Assembly: GCA_016763215.1 (NCBI GenBank)
Contig: JAESUF010000012.1
Coordinates: 1-8,751 of the forward strand
Direction: 5' to 3'
Length of the DNA: 8,751 bases
Origin: Flavobacteriaceae bacterium
Lineage (GTDB): Bacteria; Bacteroidota; Bacteroidia; Flavobacteriales; Flavobacteriaceae
The position numbers and the translations under genes are program-made. Position 1 is the first letter of the stretch, and each line of letters opens with the position of its first letter. Below are positions 1 to 7,688 of this stretch, in pieces. Below the pieces are notes generated by a model. That model did not search any database and was not told the DNA's origin. It saw only the letters and a list, made by a program, of their open reading frames with translations.

Positions 1-543
1 AATAAAATCGACTGTCAGTACTGTCACTCATCAGCAAAACATAGTAGACATTCAGGAATTCCATCTGTAAATGTTTGTATGAACTGTCATAAAAGTATTT
101 CTGAAGTAGCAGATGATACTACTATTGAATATGACGGGATTACCTATGGTAAGAAAGAATTAGACAAAGAAATTCAAAAGATTTATGATGCTGCAGGATG
201 GGATCCTGAAGCCTTAGAATATACAGGAAAAACGAAACCTATAAAATGGGTTCGTGTTCACAACCTGCCAGATCACGTAAATTTTGTGCATGCACAACAC
301 GTAACGGTAGCTGGAATAGACTGTAAGGAATGTCACGGGCCAGTAGATCAAATGGATGAGATGTATCAATATTCTCCATTAACAATGGGTTGGTGTATTG
401 ACTGTCATAGAAAAACCAACGTGGATTTAAAAGGAAATCCGTATTACGAAAAAATCCACAAGCAACTTGCAGAGAAGTATGGAACTGATCAAGTGACTAT
501 TGCTCAATTAGGAGGAATGGAATGTGGTAAATGTCATCATTAA
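1..543 (+). CDS. actA: ActA, pentahaem cytochrome c subunit of alternative complex III (5' end missing)
   Basis: Electron-transfer subunit of ACIII, expected on the periplasmic face, where it receives electrons from the ActB iron-sulfur clusters. The frame is open from the first base, so the gene begins upstream; 180 codons are visible. Five CxxCH haem c attachment motifs are present: CQYCH at 13-27, CMNCH at 76-90, CKECH at 322-336, CIDCH at 394-408 and CGKCH at 523-537. The protein ends one residue after the fifth motif. The ATG at 79 lies inside the second haem motif and is not a start. Between motifs 2 and 3 is a charged stretch, then a His-rich segment (HNLPDHVNFVHAQHV) likely to supply distal haem ligands. 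The Met in LTMGW just before motif 4 is another candidate ligand. Five haems match the count known for ActA. The missing part should hold the N-terminal membrane anchor. actB follows after 29 bp. Family databases may call this cytochrome c3-like. Confidence 0.93.
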   Translation, partial: NKIDCQYCHSSAKHSRHSGIPSVNVCMNCHKSISEVADDTTIEYDGITYGKKELDKEIQKIYDAAGWDPEALEYTGKTKPIKWVRVHNLPDHVNFVHAQHVTVAGIDCKECHGPVDQMDEMYQYSPLTMGWCIDCHRKTNVDLKGNPYYEKIHKQLAEKYGTDQVTIAQLGGMECGKCHH

Positions 544-572
544 TAATAGTTAAGAAGATAAATTCAATATAA

Positions 573-2864
573 ATGGCTTCAAACAAAAAATACTGGCAAA
601 GTGTTGAGGAACTAAGAGATAGTTCTATTGTTGAAACGCTAAGTAAGAATGAGTTTGTAGAGGAAATTCCTACAGACGAGTTTTTAGGAGATAAAGAAAC
701 GTTGGAAAATTCATCTACTTCAAGAAGAGATTTCTTAAAGTATGTTGGGTTTACTACAGCGGCAGCTTCATTGGCTGCTTGTGAAGGACCGGTTAAAAAA
801 TCGATTCCTTATGTTGTAAAACCAAACGATACTATCTTAGGTGTTGCAGATTGGTATGCAAGTTCTATTGCAGACGGATTTGATTTTGCGAATGTTTTAG
901 TAAAAACTCGTGAAGGTCGTCCAATCTTAATTATGCCAAACAAAGATGCGAACGGAATTACCAATGCAAGAGTTCAAGCATCTGTGTTGTCATTATATGA
1001 TGAACAACTTCGATTAAAAGAGCCTAGAAAGGGCGAAAACAATATTACTTGGAATGCTGCTCACAGTGAAATTGGAGCTACATTAACTCAATTGAAGGAA
1101 GCAAATGAGCCTGTTGTTTTATTAACAGGAACATTGGCAAGTCCATCTACAGAGCAAATCATTTCAGAATTTATTACTGCTTATCCAAATGTAAAGCATG
1201 TAACCTACGATGCAATTTCAGAAAGTGGAACTGCAGATGCGTTTGAAGCAATGTTTGGAACAAGAGCTTTACCAAACTATCATTTTGACAAAGCACAAGC
1301 AATCGTTTCTTTTGGAGCTGATTTCTTAGCTGATTGGCAAGGTGGTTTTGAAAAAGGATATGCAGTTAGCAGAAATCCGAATTCAGGACACATGTCTCAC
1401 CATGTTCAGTTTGAAGCAAACATGTCTTTAACAGGAGCTAATGCAGATAAACGTGTGGTAACAAAACCATCGGATCAAGTATTTGCATTAATCAACTTAT
1501 ACAATGCAGTAACTGGACAAAGCTTGCCTTCAAAAGCAACACCTGTAGATGCACAAGTAAAGGAAGCTGCAAAGGCTTTAACCAAAGCAGGTTCTCATGG
1601 AGTTGTTGTTTCAGGATCTAGTGATAAAAATGTGCAAATCATAGCTTTCGCTATCAATGAAGCTTTACAGAGTGAAGTATTTGATGCTGCTAATCCATTA
1701 TACACAAGAAAAGGAAACGATACTGAGTTGGCTCAGGTTGTAGCAGGTATGAAAGCTGGAAAAGTAAAAGGATTGATTACATACAATGTAGATCCAGTTT
1801 ACAACTTAGCGGCAACTTCAGATTTTTCTGAAGGATTGAAAAAATTAAAATTATCAGTAGCAATGTCAGTTCAAAATGATGACACTGCCAATGCTACTCA
1901 ATTTACATTGCCAATGACTCACTTCTTAGAGTCTTGGGGAGATGTAATGATGACTGAAGGGAACTATGGATTAGTTCAGCCTACGATTCAAAAATTATTC
2001 AATACAGCTCAATTCCAAGAGGTATTATTGAAATGGTCTGGTAATACAGCATCATACCATGATTACTTAAAAGGATATTGGTCTGCAAATGTATTGATCG
2101 GAAAATCATGGAATCAAGCATTGCATGATGGGTTCTTTACAAAGGAAATAAACAACACTGTATCTAAAAAAACAGTTGATGTGTCAGCTGCGGCTAGCGC
2201 TTTAAAAAGTGTAGGAAAAGGAAACGGTTTTGAATTAACATTATTTTCTTCTACAGCTTTAGGAGATGGAAAACAAGCAAACAATCCTTGGTTGCAAGAG
2301 TTTCCAGATCCAATTACAAGAGCAGCTTGGGATAATTATGTGACAGTTTCTATGTCAGATGCTAACAAGTTAGATTTTAAAAATCCAGTACAAGACAACG
2401 GAGCAATCAACGGTAATTATGCAACACTTACTGTAGGTGGAGTGACGTTGGAGAATGTTCCAGTAATGGTACAACCAGGTCAAGCACCAGGTACTATCGG
2501 GTTGGCTTTAGGATATGGTCGGAAAACCAACCTGAAAAAGGAAATGCAAGTAGGAGTTAATGCCTATACATTGTATGCAAACGGAAACAATGTTCAATAT
2601 GGAGTTTCTTTAGAGAGAACTTCAGGACCTGTTCACGAATTTGCTTGTACACAAGTACAAAAAACAATTGCAGGAAGACACGATATTTTAAAGGTAGCAA
2701 CCTTAAAAGACTATGAGACATATAAACCTAAGGATCCTAAAAATGGTTGGAATATACCTGCAATGGTATCTTATGATCATCAGGCAGTTGAAGCTAAATC
2801 CATCAATATTTGGGATGAGCATACAGAGAGATTGGACATCACTTTAACCTATCGATCGATTTAA
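573..2864 (+). CDS. actB: ActB, first part: Tat/lipoprotein signal and molybdopterin-oxidoreductase-like domain (gene split by frameshift)
   Basis: N-terminal 763 codons of what is one gene of about 1019 codons (573-3631) in homologues. Residues 1-48 are a long polar extension. A twin-arginine motif SRRDFLK (50-56), a hydrophobic stretch and a lipobox LAAC with Cys70 follow, suggesting Tat export and lipid anchoring at the periplasmic face. This extended Tat form is typical of Bacteroidota ActB. Residues about 80-750 resemble the DMSO-reductase (molybdopterin oxidoreductase) fold. In characterised ACIII this domain binds no molybdenum cofactor, and no N-terminal Cys cluster for an Fe-S centre is seen here, so a structural role is likely. 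The frame is good up to about WDEHTER (codons ending near 2831). The last roughly 11 residues before the stop at 2864 are out-of-frame translation. The sequence leading into the iron-sulfur domain continues in another frame from 2831-2834. The start ATG has an A-rich leader and no Shine-Dalgarno sequence. Confidence 0.9.
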   Translation: MASNKKYWQSVEELRDSSIVETLSKNEFVEEIPTDEFLGDKETLENSSTSRRDFLKYVGFTTAAASLAACEGPVKKSIPYVVKPNDTILGVADWYASSIADGFDFANVLVKTREGRPILIMPNKDANGITNARVQASVLSLYDEQLRLKEPRKGENNITWNAAHSEIGATLTQLKEANEPVVLLTGTLASPSTEQIISEFITAYPNVKHVTYDAISESGTADAFEAMFGTRALPNYHFDKAQAIVSFGADFLADWQGGFEKGYAVSRNPNSGHMSHHVQFEANMSLTGANADKRVVTKPSDQVFALINLYNAVTGQSLPSKATPVDAQVKEAAKALTKAGSHGVVVSGSSDKNVQIIAFAINEALQSEVFDAANPLYTRKGNDTELAQVVAGMKAGKVKGLITYNVDPVYNLAATSDFSEGLKKLKLSVAMSVQNDDTANATQFTLPMTHFLESWGDVMMTEGNYGLVQPTIQKLFNTAQFQEVLLKWSGNTASYHDYLKGYWSANVLIGKSWNQALHDGFFTKEINNTVSKKTVDVSAAASALKSVGKGNGFELTLFSSTALGDGKQANNPWLQEFPDPITRAAWDNYVTVSMSDANKLDFKNPVQDNGAINGNYATLTVGGVTLENVPVMVQPGQAPGTIGLALGYGRKTNLKKEMQVGVNAYTLYANGNNVQYGVSLERTSGPVHEFACTQVQKTIAGRHDILKVATLKDYETYKPKDPKNGWNIPAMVSYDHQAVEAKSINIWDEHTERLDITLTYRSI
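2819..2837 (+). other. actB: Apparent -1 frameshift (single-base deletion) within actB
   Basis: Upstream frame reads ...IWDEHTER to about 2831. Downstream frame reads IGHHFNLSIDLNSC from 2831/2834. Adding one A after the A at 2831 (gagaga then attgga) gives a continuous HTERIGHHFNL reading. The frame-2 stop at 2816-2818 and the first altered residue near 2832 bound the event. No XXXYYYZ slippery heptamer is visible here. A sequencing or assembly error or a genuine inactivating indel are both more likely than programmed frameshifting. Confidence 0.85.
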
Positions 2865-3631
2865 ATTCATGTAACGGTTGTGGATCTTGTGTTATCGCAT
2901 GTCACGCTGAAAATAATGTCCCTGTTGTAGGGAAACATGAAGTACGTGTTGGTCGAGATATGCACTGGTTGCGTATCGACCGTTACTATTCTTCTGAAAT
3001 AGAAACAAGAGAAGAAGCATTAAAAGCTGGAAAGAGGTATGGAGAGTTATTTAGAGTTTTAGAGACTTCAGCTGAGAACCCAGAAGTAACATTCCAACCA
3101 ATGATGTGTCAGCACTGTAACCATGCTCCATGTGAGACGGTTTGTCCAGTTGCTGCAACAACACATGGTCGTCAAGGGCAAAATCAAATGACCTACAACA
3201 GATGTGTTGGAACTAGATATTGTGCAAACAACTGTCCTTACAGAGTTCGTCGTTTTAACTGGTTCAGCTATGTTGATAATGATGAATTTGATTTCAACAT
3301 GAACAATGATTACGGTAAGATGGTGTTAAACCCAGATGTCGTAGTTCGTTCTAGAGGAGTGATGGAAAAATGTTCTATGTGTATTCAAATGACACAAGCA
3401 ACAATTTTGACAGCAAAGAAAGAAGGAAGACCTGTTGAAACTGGTGAATTCTCAACTGCTTGTTCAAATGCATGTACAACAGGAGCCTTAGTTTTTGGAG
3501 ACATCAACAATGAAGAAGATGAAGTTGCAAAATTAGTAGAAGATAAAAGAGCTTATCACGTATTAGATTACTTACAAACGAAACCGAATGTAGTATATCA
3601 AGTGAAAGTTAGAAATACAAACGAAGCGTAA
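2819..3631 (+). CDS. actB: ActB, second part: four-cluster iron-sulfur domain (frameshifted continuation of actB)
   Basis: C-terminal electron-transfer domain of ActB, related to NrfC/PsrB ferredoxin-like subunits, which carries quinol electrons towards ActA. The frame opens after a stop at 2816-2818. Family-like sequence begins near 2834 (GHHFNLSIDLNSC), and no ATG, GTG or TTG occurs in frame before 2960. Cys motifs: I, CNGCGSCVIAC (2870-2902); II, CQHCNHAPCETVC (3107-3145); III, CVGTRYCANNC (3203-3235); IV, CSMC (3371-3382) with CSNAC (3461-3475). Motif III has Thr where a second Cys would be. That gives 15 cysteines and fits the three [4Fe-4S] plus one [3Fe-4S] known for ActB. Starting at ATG 2960 would lose all of motif I, so this is not credible as an independent gene. 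With one base restored near 2831, both parts join into a protein of about 1019 residues. actC follows 22 bp later. Confidence 0.88.
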   Translation, partial: AYREIGHHFNLSIDLNSCNGCGSCVIACHAENNVPVVGKHEVRVGRDMHWLRIDRYYSSEIETREEALKAGKRYGELFRVLETSAENPEVTFQPMMCQHCNHAPCETVCPVAATTHGRQGQNQMTYNRCVGTRYCANNCPYRVRRFNWFSYVDNDEFDFNMNNDYGKMVLNPDVVVRSRGVMEKCSMCIQMTQATILTAKKEGRPVETGEFSTACSNACTTGALVFGDINNEEDEVAKLVEDKRAYHVLDYLQTKPNVVYQVKVRNTNEA

Positions 3632-3653
3632 TTAAAATTTAAGATATAAGAAT

Positions 3654-5048
3654 ATGTCTCATTACGAAGCACCCATAAGAGAACCCTTAATATTAGGTGA
3701 GAAGAGTTATCACGACATTACCGTAGACATTGCAAGGCCTATTGAAGGAAAAGCAAATAAGAACTGGTACATGGCGTTCTATATTTCTTTAGCAGCAATG
3801 CTATGGGGGTTTGGATGTACCTTTTACACCATAGGAACAGGTATTGGAGTTTGGGGATTAAACAAAAACATTGGTTGGGCTTGGGATATCACCAACTTTG
3901 TATGGTGGGTAGGTATTGGTCATGCTGGAACCTTAATTTCTGCGGTACTATTATTGTTCCGTCAGAAATGGAGAATGGCAATTAACCGTTCTGCAGAAGC
4001 AATGACTATTTTTGCGGTTTTCCAAGCAGGATTGTTCCCAATCATTCACATGGGGCGCCCATGGAATGGATATTGGGTATTGCCCGTTCCAAATCAATTT
4101 GGATCATTGTGGGTAAACTTTAACTCACCGTTATTATGGGATGTATTTGCGATCTCAACATATTTATCTGTATCCTTAGTATTCTGGTGGACTGGTTTAT
4201 TACCTGATTTCGCTATGATTCGTGATAGAGCTGTAAAACCTTTCCAAAAGAAAATCTATTCGTTACTATCCTTCGGATGGTCTGGTAGAGCAAAAGACTG
4301 GCAACGTTTTGAAGAAGTATCTTTGGTATTAGCTGGTTTAGCAACACCACTTGTACTTTCTGTACATACGATTGTATCGATGGACTTTGCTACTTCTATT
4401 AACCCGGGATGGCACTCAACGATTTTCCCTCCTTATTTTGTAGCTGGAGCAATTTTCTCAGGATTTGCCATGGTACAAACTTTATTAGGGATTATGCGTA
4501 AAGTAACAAATTTGGAATCTTACATTACACGATTGCATGTCGAGTACATGAACATTGTAATTATCCTAACAGGAGGGATTGTAGCCGTAGCCTATGCTAC
4601 AGAATTCTTTATTGCATGGTATACAGGATCACAATACGAAGATTATACTTATTTATCTATAGGGTCGGCCACAGGTCCTTATGCATGGGCATTTTGGTCG
4701 TTAATTACATTTAATATCATCACACCTCAATTGTTGTGGTTTAAAAAGATCAGAAGAAGTTTTATCTGGTCATTTATTATCTCAATTGCAATTAACATCG
4801 GAATGTGGTTTGAACGTTTTGATATCATCGCAATTGTATTAAGTAAAGGACATTTACCATCATCTTGGTGGCGCTTTGAGCCAACATTTGTTGATGTAGG
4901 TATATTTATTGGAACCATCGGATTCTTCTTTGTTTTATTCTTATTGTATGCGAGAACATTCCCAGTAATTGCACAAGCAGAGGTAAAAACAATTTTGAAA
5001 TCATCAGGTGAGAGTTATAAAAAATTAAGAGACGGTAATCATGAGTAG
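3654..5048 (+). CDS. actC: ActC, NrfD/PsrC-like integral membrane subunit of alternative complex III
   Basis: Main membrane subunit of ACIII. Known structures place the quinol-oxidation site here, below the ActB iron-sulfur domain. The 464-residue protein has a soluble N-terminus (1-38) and about ten hydrophobic segments, near residues 40-62, 82-101, 113-131, 159-178, 222-242, 260-281, 297-323, 341-361, 368-385 and 411-432. Family-like motifs include WWVGIGHAGTLISA (84-97), HMGRPW (132-137, His132), Asp163 in SPLLWDVFA, and SVHTIVSMDFA (236-246, His238 and Asp244). Such polar membrane residues are candidates for quinol binding and proton transfer, although roles at these exact positions are inferred. 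Length and topology are usual for the family. The ATG follows an A-rich leader 22 bp after actB, and the 3' end overlaps actD by 8 bp, implying coupled translation. ActF is its paralogue, but the early HMGRPW context, the absence of a His-rich insert and the gene order identify this one as ActC. Confidence 0.95.
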   Translation: MSHYEAPIREPLILGEKSYHDITVDIARPIEGKANKNWYMAFYISLAAMLWGFGCTFYTIGTGIGVWGLNKNIGWAWDITNFVWWVGIGHAGTLISAVLLLFRQKWRMAINRSAEAMTIFAVFQAGLFPIIHMGRPWNGYWVLPVPNQFGSLWVNFNSPLLWDVFAISTYLSVSLVFWWTGLLPDFAMIRDRAVKPFQKKIYSLLSFGWSGRAKDWQRFEEVSLVLAGLATPLVLSVHTIVSMDFATSINPGWHSTIFPPYFVAGAIFSGFAMVQTLLGIMRKVTNLESYITRLHVEYMNIVIILTGGIVAVAYATEFFIAWYTGSQYEDYTYLSIGSATGPYAWAFWSLITFNIITPQLLWFKKIRRSFIWSFIISIAINIGMWFERFDIIAIVLSKGHLPSSWWRFEPTFVDVGIFIGTIGFFFVLFLLYARTFPVIAQAEVKTILKSSGESYKKLRDGNHE

Positions 5049-5565
5049 TAAAGTAATTCACGCATTTTATAATGATGATGAAGTAGTACTTGAAGCTGTT
5101 AAGAAAGTAAAAGCAGCCAATCATCATATCGAAGAAGTATTTTGTCCTTTTCCAGTTCACGGACTAGACAAAGCAATGGGTTTAGCTCCTACAAGAATAG
5201 CAATTGCTGCTTTTATGTATGGTATTACAGGATTGTCTGTAGCTATTTGGTTAACCTATTATACAATGATTGCTAATTGGCCTCAAGATATTGGTGGTAA
5301 GCCAAGTTTTAGTTGGGCAGAAAATATGCCAGCATTTGTGCCAATTATATTTGAGTTGACTGTATTTTTTGCAGCTCACTTAATGGTAATTACATTCTAT
5401 ATGAGAAGTAGAATTTGGCCATTTAAAAAAGCTGAAAACCCTGATCCTAGAACAACAGATGATCATTTCTTAATGGAAATCCCTGTTCATGATAATGTAG
5501 AAGAATTAACTTCTTTATTAAAAGAAACTGGAGCGGTAGAAATAAACGTAGTAGATAAGCACTAA
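5041..5565 (+). CDS. actD: ActD, DUF3341 membrane subunit of alternative complex III
   Basis: Small ACIII subunit without cofactor motifs, thought to be structural in the membrane sector. The 174-residue protein has an N-terminal soluble domain (1-50) resembling a small alpha/beta fold, with FCPFPVHGLDKAMG at 34-47. Two membrane segments (about 52-76 and 97-121) follow, joined by a loop with GGKPSFSW (85-92) before PAFVPIIFELTV, a pattern seen in DUF3341 proteins. A polar C-terminal tail (122-174) completes it. The start ATG overlaps the end of actC (ATGAGTAG, 5041-5048), so translation is probably coupled to actC. actE begins 6 bp downstream. The length is usual. No independent enzymatic function is known for the family. 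The assignment rests on sequence pattern and on the fixed position between actC and actE. Confidence 0.93.
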   Translation: MSSKVIHAFYNDDEVVLEAVKKVKAANHHIEEVFCPFPVHGLDKAMGLAPTRIAIAAFMYGITGLSVAIWLTYYTMIANWPQDIGGKPSFSWAENMPAFVPIIFELTVFFAAHLMVITFYMRSRIWPFKKAENPDPRTTDDHFLMEIPVHDNVEELTSLLKETGAVEINVVDKH

Positions 5566-5571
5566 TTTGTA

Positions 5572-6126
5572 ATGATGAGAAAGTATTTAAAATTTAGTAT
5601 CGCATTTCTTGTTTTAGCAAGTCTTGTTTCTTGTGCTAACAAAAGAGAAAGGCAAGTACAATACATGCCAGATATGTATGTAGCGATTCCTTACGAAGCA
5701 GATGCAGAAAAAGGAAATTCAGGAGCTTCAGTAAATTTGAAACCAGTAGCAGGAACTATTGCTAGAGGGAATGTTCCTTATGAGTATGCTGATACGAATG
5801 CAGATTACGACAGAGCTAAGGCAGAATTAAAATCTCCTTTAGACGCTTCTGAGAAGAATTTGGATAATGGAAAGAAAATGTACGGAATTTACTGTGCAAC
5901 TTGCCATGGGAAGAAAGGCGATGGTAATGGAGTATTAGCACAAAGAGAAAAAATTGGAGGTATTCCAAAATATAATGACCCTGCTAGAAGTATAACTGCA
6001 GGAAGTATTTACCATGTAATTATGTATGGTAAAGGAATTATGGGATCTCATTCATCTCAATTGACAAATAAAGAACGTTGGCAAATAGTTCAATATGTTG
6101 AACAGTTGCGTGACGATTTGAAATAA
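5572..6126 (+). CDS. actE: ActE, mono-haem cytochrome c lipoprotein of alternative complex III
   Basis: Periplasmic cytochrome c subunit that, with ActA, passes electrons from ActB towards the terminal oxidase. The 184-residue precursor has a short lipoprotein signal: basic start, hydrophobic core 10-19 and lipobox LVSC, with Cys21 as the probable lipidated first residue. One haem c motif, CATCH (residues 108-112, nt 5893-5907), is followed by GKKGDGNG, typical of class I cytochromes c. Met147 in KGIMGSHSSQL is the best candidate sixth haem ligand, and the C-terminal helix is NKERWQIVQYVEQLR. The PDMYVAIPYE segment (33-42) after the signal matches the conserved region of ActE. The adjacent ATG at 5575 could serve instead of 5572 and would remove only one Met. 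Spacing is 6 bp from actD and 25 bp to actF. A generic cytochrome c name would also be correct, but the context specifies ActE. Confidence 0.94.
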   Translation: MMRKYLKFSIAFLVLASLVSCANKRERQVQYMPDMYVAIPYEADAEKGNSGASVNLKPVAGTIARGNVPYEYADTNADYDRAKAELKSPLDASEKNLDNGKKMYGIYCATCHGKKGDGNGVLAQREKIGGIPKYNDPARSITAGSIYHVIMYGKGIMGSHSSQLTNKERWQIVQYVEQLRDDLK

Positions 6127-6151
6127 GTACAAAAGAAGAATACGAAAAGAT

Positions 6152-7663
6152 ATGTATCAATTCTCAGGTAAATTAAAAATGTTTTCAATAGCTCTAATCA
6201 TCTTTGGAGCATTGGGTATTGGATATAGTTTTTGGACTGCTCCAAAAACTGTTGAAGAAGCAACAGAGATGGCGGCTAAAAAAGATGGTCATGGAAATTC
6301 TCATGATGTAAAGAAAGAGGATCATAAAGAAGAAGTAAAAGGTCACGACAAAGACAAGAAAGCGGAGCACAATGAAACTTATGATGACAAAAAAGGTCAT
6401 GATGATAAAAAAGTTGAGCACAAAGAAGGTCACGATACTAAAAAAGACGAACACAAAACAGAGCTAACTACAGCAGTAGATACTCATGGAGGAGACCATG
6501 ATGCAAAACATGCTGAACATGTGTTTCATCAACTACAAAACAGACCTTGGTCTGCGGTGTATGTATCCTTGTTATTTTTCTTAGGAATTTCTCTATTAGT
6601 ATTAGCTTTCTACGCAGCACAAAGAGTATCGCAAGCCGGTTGGTCTGTTGTATTGTTTAGAGTGATGGAAGCAATTACTGCGAATTTAGTTCCTACTTCG
6701 ATTATCATGGTACTATTAATTGTGCTAACAGCAATGCATTCCAATCATTTGTTTGCTTGGATGGCAGAAGGTACAGTTGATCCGACCAGTGATAATTTTG
6801 ATGCAATTGTAGCAGGAAAATCACTGTGGTTAAACGTTCCAGGATGGGTTACCAGAAGTTTGATCTATTTACTAATTTGGAATGCCTATAGATGGTTTAT
6901 CAGAAGAAATTCAATAAAAGAAGATACAGCCACAGACTTAAAAATATATAAGAGAAACTACAATGTTTCAGTCCTCTTTTTATTCTTATTCATGTTAACT
7001 GAATCGATGTCAGTTTGGGATTGGATTATGGGATTAGATCCACACTGGTTCTCTACTTTATTTGGATGGTATGTATTAGCTACCTTATTGGTAAGTGCTT
7101 TAACTGTGATTGCATTTGTAACAATCTACTTAAGACATAAAGGATATTTACCAAAAGTAAACGATAGTCATATACACGATTTAGCAAAATACATGTTTGC
7201 ATTTTCAGTATTCTGGACGTATTTATGGTTTGCTCAATTTATGTTAATCTGGTATGCAAACATTCCAGAAGAGACAACGTATTTTGTTTTACGATTTACT
7301 GAATACAAAACATTGTTCTTATCCATGTTGGTGATGAACTTTGTATTCCCAATATTATTATTAATCAATAGCGACTTTAAAAGCAGACCTTGGTTTGTTA
7401 TTATTGGAGGATTGGTCATTTTAGCAGGACATTATGTTGATTTATTCATCATGATTATGCCTGGAACAGTAGGAGGAAGTTGGAGCTTTGGAATTCCAGA
7501 GATAAGCGCAACATTCTTTTTCTTAGGAGTGTTCATTTATACCGTATTTAGTGCTTTTGCAAAAGCAGATCCAGTAGCGAAAGGAAATCCTTTCCTAAAA
7601 GAGAGCGAGCAATTCCACTATTACAATATTGAACATCACTCAGGAGAAGAAAATCATCATTAA
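6152..7663 (+). CDS. actF: ActF, second NrfD-like membrane subunit of alternative complex III, with His-rich insert
   Basis: Integral membrane paralogue of ActC in ACIII; it holds no redox cofactor and is suspected of contributing to a proton path. The 503-residue protein has about ten hydrophobic segments: 10-28, 134-157, 171-195, 225-250, 272-294, 301-326, 345-369, 376-405, 413-436 and 450-470. Family-like stretches are LTESMSVWDWIMGLDPHWFS (282-301) followed by TLFGWY, and GHYVDLFIMIMPG (426-438). Between the first two segments lies a low-complexity, highly charged region (about 46-126) rich in His, Lys, Asp and Glu. With Lys7 and Lys9 before segment 1, the N-terminus is probably cytoplasmic, which would put this region in the periplasm (inference). 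A further His-rich tail ends the protein (EHHSGEENHH). The start ATG has an A-rich leader (aagaagaatacgaaaagat). Databases may label it quinol:cytochrome c oxidoreductase. coxB follows after 25 bp. Confidence 0.94.
   Translation: MYQFSGKLKMFSIALIIFGALGIGYSFWTAPKTVEEATEMAAKKDGHGNSHDVKKEDHKEEVKGHDKDKKAEHNETYDDKKGHDDKKVEHKEGHDTKKDEHKTELTTAVDTHGGDHDAKHAEHVFHQLQNRPWSAVYVSLLFFLGISLLVLAFYAAQRVSQAGWSVVLFRVMEAITANLVPTSIIMVLLIVLTAMHSNHLFAWMAEGTVDPTSDNFDAIVAGKSLWLNVPGWVTRSLIYLLIWNAYRWFIRRNSIKEDTATDLKIYKRNYNVSVLFLFLFMLTESMSVWDWIMGLDPHWFSTLFGWYVLATLLVSALTVIAFVTIYLRHKGYLPKVNDSHIHDLAKYMFAFSVFWTYLWFAQFMLIWYANIPEETTYFVLRFTEYKTLFLSMLVMNFVFPILLLINSDFKSRPWFVIIGGLVILAGHYVDLFIMIMPGTVGGSWSFGIPEISATFFFLGVFIYTVFSAFAKADPVAKGNPFLKESEQFHYYNIEHHSGEENHH
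6287..6529 (+). repeat. His/Lys/Asp-rich low-complexity tract in ActF with imperfect GHDxKKxEH repeats
   Basis: This stretch encodes residues 46-126 of ActF, with 14 histidines and almost no hydrophobic residues. Three imperfect copies of a nine- to ten-residue unit are visible: GHDKDKKAEH (6341-6370), GHDDKKVEH (6395-6421) and GHDTKKDEH (6428-6454). A looser HGGDHDAKHAEH follows. The DNA is correspondingly A-rich and repetitive, so slippage-driven length variation is plausible. Metal binding is a possibility suggested by composition only. Confidence 0.8.
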
Positions 7664-7688
7664 TCAAAATTAATTAAGACGAAATACT

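Noticed and set aside
79..543. ATG at 79 as the start of a short cytochrome gene
   Set aside because: The Met lies inside the CMNCH haem motif, and the frame is open to base 1 with another haem motif upstream, so this is the 3' part of actA.
2851..2860. ATCGATCGAT tandem repeat as the cause of the frameshift
   Set aside because: The family-like residues GHHFNL in the new frame lie upstream of it, and the repeat itself encodes Ser-Ile-Asp of the conserved region, so the shift occurred earlier.
2819..2864. Programmed -1 ribosomal frameshifting to make ActB
   Set aside because: No slippery heptamer of the XXXYYYZ type is visible in the window where the shift must occur. An indel or sequence error explains the data more simply.
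573..2864. An active molybdenum enzyme (such as a polysulfide or DMSO reductase) with NrfD partners
   Set aside because: The pentahaem ActA, the ActB domain order, DUF3341, ActE and ActF together define ACIII, whose molybdopterin-like domain is cofactor-free in characterised examples. No N-terminal Fe-S motif is present.
4727..5160. Reverse-strand open stretches opposite actC and actD
   Set aside because: They lie wholly opposite conserved genes, have no family features, and reflect AT-rich codon complementarity.
6194..6454. Reverse-strand open stretch opposite the actF His-rich region
   Set aside because: Its Phe/Ile/Val-rich translation is simply the complement of the Lys/Asp/His-rich codons of ActF.
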